A stretch of 64,000 bases of DNA from the NCBI RefSeq assembly GCF_028728065.1, contig NZ_CP117812.1:372001-436000 (forward strand), written 5' to 3'. The DNA comes from Lentisphaera profundi (GTDB lineage Bacteria > Verrucomicrobiota > Lentisphaeria > Lentisphaerales > Lentisphaeraceae). A model generated the notes under the pieces. It saw nothing but the letters and a program-made list of their open reading frames with translations, made no database searches and had not been told where the DNA came from. This document shows, in pieces, positions 61,123 to 64,000 of the stretch. Position 1 is the stretch's first letter, and every line of letters starts with the position of its first letter. The position numbers were made by a program, and so were the translations under genes.

Positions 61123-61136
61123 GAAAAAACTTTAAG
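61123..61136. repeat. 14-nt direct repeat, right copy
   Basis: GAAAAAACTTTAAG, identical to 58595-58608. It overlaps the last codons of the FecR-LamG gene. Confidence 0.55.
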
Positions 61137-62709
61137 GTTTACCACTTTCGTAGAGATTTTTAATTTCTTCTGAAGCGAGGGCGGAGGAAAAAATAATAAA
61201 TTCATCCATGCGTCCATTAAAGCTACGTATGTCTTTATTGTTCTTTGGATTATTACTCCAGTTAGCGATCTCGCTATTGCCCAATTTTATTGTTTGGGAT
61301 TTGATGATTTCACCGGAGTCAATTAATGCTCCATTGAGGTACTGACGTATTGCTTGATTCTTCGAATCATAAACCATCGCTAAGTGAGCCCATTCGCCCA
61401 TGGCATCCAGTTTTATGACTTGTGGTGAAAAAACGTTGTAAGCAGAATCATAATAGTTGCCAGAGCGGTTTGCTGAATGTTTGGCACCAAGGATCATTTC
61501 TCCAGAATCACTCAATTGCCAATGCAGTGCCCCCGCCTTGAATCCGTCAGTGAGTAAGAGCGAACTGAGCCAACGATCAAAACTATCTATTTTGACCCAG
61601 CAAGTCATGGTCATAGCGTCGTATTGGCCAGGAATATGAAGGCGAATGCGATCGTTAATGGATTTGAAATCGAGTGATGATTTACCTTTCCAGCGTCCCT
61701 CAGACCATTGAGCACCAATGATAGCGCCTTCCATTTCTCCATGGCTAGCTTGGTTTTGTAGGCTTCGTTGCCAATCATTTTCTTTGCGGAAATCATAGAG
61801 CAAGACCAAGTCATTGCGATTCTTGAGTTCTTCTATATGGCTTTGCCACTCAGCTTGGCGAGCTTGAAAATGATCTTCTTTTAAATTACCAATTTGGCGG
61901 TAGGAGATGAAGTCATCACGTGATGCGATTTCCGAAAGTAATTGATTCTGATTATCCCAAGAAATAGAGTCGTCTTTCAGTAGAGTTTTGAGTTTTTTGT
62001 TGTCATGATGGATTTCAACTTCGCCATCAAGAACATGGACTTCGGGGGAAGGGCTATTCATATCAATAGCAAATTCAGTACCGAGGTCGTGGACTTGCAT
62101 ATTTCCCGTGTCTACGATAAAGCCTTGAGCGGTCTCAGGGACTTTAACGTGCATTTTTCCCGAGAGGCAGGCAACTTCCATGGCACTCTTGACATTGATT
62201 TCTGCGGGGCCTTCTAAAACCATGGTAGCACCCGAGAAAAATTCGATTTGGAGAATACCGGATTTGAGTGTTATCAAGCCAGGATTAAGGGCTTTAGTTT
62301 TCTGAATATCCTTGCCAAAATCAACATTGATCATCTTGGTGATTTTAGCCACAGCATTATGTTTAAAGTCAAGAGTTTTTTCTTCCGTTAACTCAGGAAT
62401 ATTATTTTCTTCAAGAAGTACTTCTTGATTTTCGCTAGGCTGAAATACGAGCGCAAGATTAATGATAAAAAGCGCTGCTGCAGCATAGATCCATTTATTG
62501 GCTTTCTTCTTTACTTTTGATTGGGGAAAAGCAATGATATCATTTTCAGCATCGGCAATCTCTTTTAAGCCTGCATCAATATTTATATACTCGATCAGTT
62601 TTTGGCGAGCGTCTGCGGAATCCGCAAGAATTTGCTCGAGTTCAATGGATTCTTTATCGCTGATGAGGCCATCGCAGTAGGAGGCAATAAGTTTGTCGCG
62701 TTTATCCAT
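61132..62709 (-). CDS. FecR-LamG transmembrane protein, probable ECF sigma partner
   Basis: 525 residues from ATG 62709 (an ATG five codons upstream also exists; GGAG lies 9 bases before 62709). N-terminal short cytosolic part typical of such regulators (SYCDGLISDKESIELEQILADSADARQKLIEYI), one membrane helix (about 74-90), a FecR domain (about 145-240, with FIVDTGNMQVHDLGTEFAIDM and VHVLDGEVEI), and a C-terminal LamG/concanavalin-like domain (about 305-520). It overlaps the sigma gene by 8 nt. By analogy with FecR it would relay an outside signal, perhaps a glycan, to the sigma factor. Confidence 0.9.
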   Translation of the reverse strand: MDKRDKLIASYCDGLISDKESIELEQILADSADARQKLIEYINIDAGLKEIADAENDIIAFPQSKVKKKANKWIYAAAALFIINLALVFQPSENQEVLLEENNIPELTEEKTLDFKHNAVAKITKMINVDFGKDIQKTKALNPGLITLKSGILQIEFFSGATMVLEGPAEINVKSAMEVACLSGKMHVKVPETAQGFIVDTGNMQVHDLGTEFAIDMNSPSPEVHVLDGEVEIHHDNKKLKTLLKDDSISWDNQNQLLSEIASRDDFISYRQIGNLKEDHFQARQAEWQSHIEELKNRNDLVLLYDFRKENDWQRSLQNQASHGEMEGAIIGAQWSEGRWKGKSSLDFKSINDRIRLHIPGQYDAMTMTCWVKIDSFDRWLSSLLLTDGFKAGALHWQLSDSGEMILGAKHSANRSGNYYDSAYNVFSPQVIKLDAMGEWAHLAMVYDSKNQAIRQYLNGALIDSGEIIKSQTIKLGNSEIANWSNNPKNNKDIRSFNGRMDEFIIFSSALASEEIKNLYESGKP

Positions 62710-63226
62710 GACTAGGAGCTCCATTTTCTTTGACGCATTGCATCAGCTTAATACGAAGGCGGTCAAGCACTTTGTAAAGAGATCCCGGTGAGCGCCCTTC
62801 ATTCTCGGCGAGTTCTTTGATACTAAGGTCTCGAGAGTAAGACTGGATGAGTAAATCCTGCTGCTTTTGTTCAAGTTTAGCCACACAAGTTTTAAGGGAG
62901 AGGCGTTGTTCGCTGAGTTGATCTTCCATGTTTAAACATTCTTCTGCAAGTAGCTCTAGAGTTGCATCGGAGAAGACGTGGCGATCACGACTTTTTTTAC
63001 GACGATATTTTAGGACTTCAAAGCGTGCGACCATACTGGCCCAAGCTGAGAAACTGCTGCCAGGCTCAAACTGATCAAATTTCTTCCAAAGCACCATACT
63101 AGTTTCTTGAATGACTTCATCGACATCAAACCAAGTGGGCAAAAGTTGACGCAAGAAGGCGCGCAAAGCGGGCAATGCTTTGCCGTACTCAGCAATAAAT
63201 AATCCATAATTATCTTTATCAGTCAT
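62702..63226 (-). CDS. ECF-type RNA polymerase sigma factor
   Basis: 174 residues. Sigma region 2: FDVDEVIQETSMVLWKKFDQF and FSAWASMVARFEVLKYRRKKSRD. Sigma region 4: LEQKQQDLLIQSYSRDLSIKELAENEGRSPGSLYKVLDRLRIKL. This is the Rhodopirellula/Verrucomicrobium-type subfamily. It is followed by, and overlaps, its FecR-LamG partner. A two-block motif upstream (63257-63285) is repeated before the PSCyt1 gene, suggesting autoregulation and control of the surface module. Confidence 0.95.
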   Translation of the reverse strand: MTDKDNYGLFIAEYGKALPALRAFLRQLLPTWFDVDEVIQETSMVLWKKFDQFEPGSSFSAWASMVARFEVLKYRRKKSRDRHVFSDATLELLAEECLNMEDQLSEQRLSLKTCVAKLEQKQQDLLIQSYSRDLSIKELAENEGRSPGSLYKVLDRLRIKLMQCVKENGAPSHG

Positions 63227-63256
63227 AATTGTATCCAGATGATTCTTTTTACTATT

Positions 63257-63285
63257 ATACTCCCGCCTAAATCGAAATTGCCCGC
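63257..63285 (-). promoter_or_regulatory. Putative ECF-sigma promoter before the sigma gene
   Basis: On the minus strand: GCGGGCAAT, 11 bases, CGGGAGTAT, 30 nt upstream of the ATG at 63226. Identical blocks and spacing at 58558-58586. Confidence 0.65.
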
Positions 63286-63376
63286 TCTTTTTAACTTTTT
63301 TTTTAATTCATGAGCTAAAGAAGCTTTTTTTTTAATCATTTGAACTAAGGTAAGTGAAATTACCTTGAGGATAAAA

Positions 63377-63844
63377 GTGAATTCACGAGCATTAGAATTA
63401 ATCAAGAAGCTAGAATTAAGCGAGCACCCCGAGGGGGGCTTTTTTAAAGAGACCTGCCGGTCGGACCTAAATGTGTTTTCTCCCACTGCAGAATCCGAAA
63501 GATCTGCAGTGACTGAGATTTACTTTCTTTTATGCAAAGGACAAGTCAGTCGCTTTCACAAAGTTCTTCACGATGAGTTTTGGCATTTCTTCGAGGGCGC
63601 CCCCTTGCGACTGATTGATGGTGATATGGAAAGTTTTGAAGAAGTTATTTTAGATCCAGCAAACTGTCAGTATCAGCATTGTATCCGCGGTGGACGTTGG
63701 CAAGCAGCGGAAAGCACCGGAGATTACACTCTTGTAGGCTGTACAGTAGCACCCGGCTTCGATTTTGCCGACTTTTCCTTTTTATCGGAAGACGAATCCG
63801 AAATAATACAGAATGATTTTGCGCAATACGCAAGATTTATTTAA
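63377..63844 (+). CDS. DUF985 cupin-family protein
   Basis: 155 residues from GTG 63377 (GAGG six bases upstream; a TTG at 63365 would overlap that site). Cupin_5/DUF985 pattern: ELIKKLELSEHPEGGFFKETCRS, VTEIYFLLCKGQVSRFHKVLHDEFWHFFEGAPL, then GDYTLVGCTVAPGFDFADFSFL. Small cytosolic beta-barrel that probably binds a metal or small ligand; function unknown. It is followed after 15 nt by the HPr-kinase-like gene. Confidence 0.88.
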   Translation: MNSRALELIKKLELSEHPEGGFFKETCRSDLNVFSPTAESERSAVTEIYFLLCKGQVSRFHKVLHDEFWHFFEGAPLRLIDGDMESFEEVILDPANCQYQHCIRGGRWQAAESTGDYTLVGCTVAPGFDFADFSFLSEDESEIIQNDFAQYARFI

Positions 63845-63859
63845 AGGGCCTCTGCTAAG

Positions 63860-64000
63860 GTGTATAAATACTTTGCTTATGGCTTAAATATCAGCTCAGA
63901 AATCGAGCTTAATGAACTCATTGCTAAAGATTTCTCTGAGGATGCTGTTCTTGAGATCGTTTTAGCTGAAGTTCCCGAGCAAATCACGGGTCAAGATTGG
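63860..64000 (+). CDS. HPr-kinase-related protein, N-terminal fragment (runs off the window)
   Basis: GTG at 63860 opens a frame of 47 codons to the window end (starts MYKYFAYGLNISSEIELNEL). The opening YGLxISSEIxLxEL followed by a beta strand ending EVPEQI is typical of the HPr-kinase-like proteins that accompany PqqD-type peptide or glycan systems. Only the N-terminal region is visible and the kinase P-loop would lie beyond the window, so the call is tentative. Confidence 0.5.
   Translation, partial: MYKYFAYGLNISSEIELNELIAKDFSEDAVLEIVLAEVPEQITGQDW

Larger units (their letters stand above)
60551..61131. other. Repeat-rich non-coding stretch between IS110 and FecR-LamG genes
   Basis: No gene. 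It is built of palindromes: the hairpin at 60659-60709, GC-rich CCGAGG/CCTCGG near 60770, the large inverted repeat at 60791-60900, a 12-bp palindrome at 60977-61002, two copies of CATACCTTCGGCATG (60944-60958 and 61011-61025), and GGCAGCGCTGCC near 61062. The base composition is more GC-rich than the surrounding genes. Confidence 0.6.

Overview
The window looks like a chromosomal segment of a low-GC PVC-superphylum bacterium, most likely a marine Lentisphaera-type organism. This is inferred from gene content, not from any search. Indicators are a planctomycete-type surface module (PSCyt1/DUF1549/DUF1553, DUF1501, FecR+LamG, ECF sigma), a secreted sulfatase, a very long GreA as in chlamydiae, a MurC-MurB-Ddl fusion, and futalosine-pathway menaquinone genes.

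Layout. 1-5.2 kb: end of hemA, hemC, a dehydrogenase, then an unusual ExbB/ExbD/acidic-partner set. 5.7-12.5 kb (minus strand): murC-murB-ddl fusion behind a DUF493 gene, a lipopolysaccharide-kinase-like protein, a flavin-binding protein, rdgB and a PIN-PhoH ATPase. 12.8-17.2 kb: transmembrane Ser/Thr kinase, dapE-like and dapC-like genes, tRNA-Cys. 17.4-22.2 kb: exported PQQ-propeller protein, c-heme protein and 5'-nucleotidase. 22.3-35.5 kb: a degenerate FtsZ-like protein, an M28 peptidase, miaA-lspA-dksA, zwf, a frameshifted small gene, a diheme cytochrome, greA-like, fabD and a sulfatase. 35.6-41.8 kb is accessory DNA: a REP-associated transposase, a truncated TIR protein, and two tandem orphan Rhs C-terminal toxin/immunity cassettes. 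41.8-46.3 kb: an operon for menaquinone (polyprenyl synthase, ubiX, mqnA, menG) ending in a flavoprotein. 46.4-51.3 kb: a hypothetical gene, ppx-ppk and a NusG paralogue. 51.5-63.2 kb: the ECF/FecR-LamG/PSCyt/DUF1501/propeller/CBM-like surface module, interrupted by an IS110-family element within repeat-rich DNA. 63.4-64 kb: a DUF985 cupin and the start of an HPr-kinase-like gene.

The strongest unexplained signals are four. First, a two-block motif (CGGGCAAT, 11 nt, CGGGAGTAT) lies upstream of both the ECF sigma gene and the PSCyt1 gene, probably the promoter of that sigma factor. Second, a full-length FtsZ-fold protein lacks the GTP-binding G-box and the catalytic aspartates. Third, an ExbB/ExbD pair lacks the usual proton-path residues. 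Fourth, two Rhs toxin-tip cassettes lack the body of the Rhs gene. All functions are read by eye from sequence; no database search was run.
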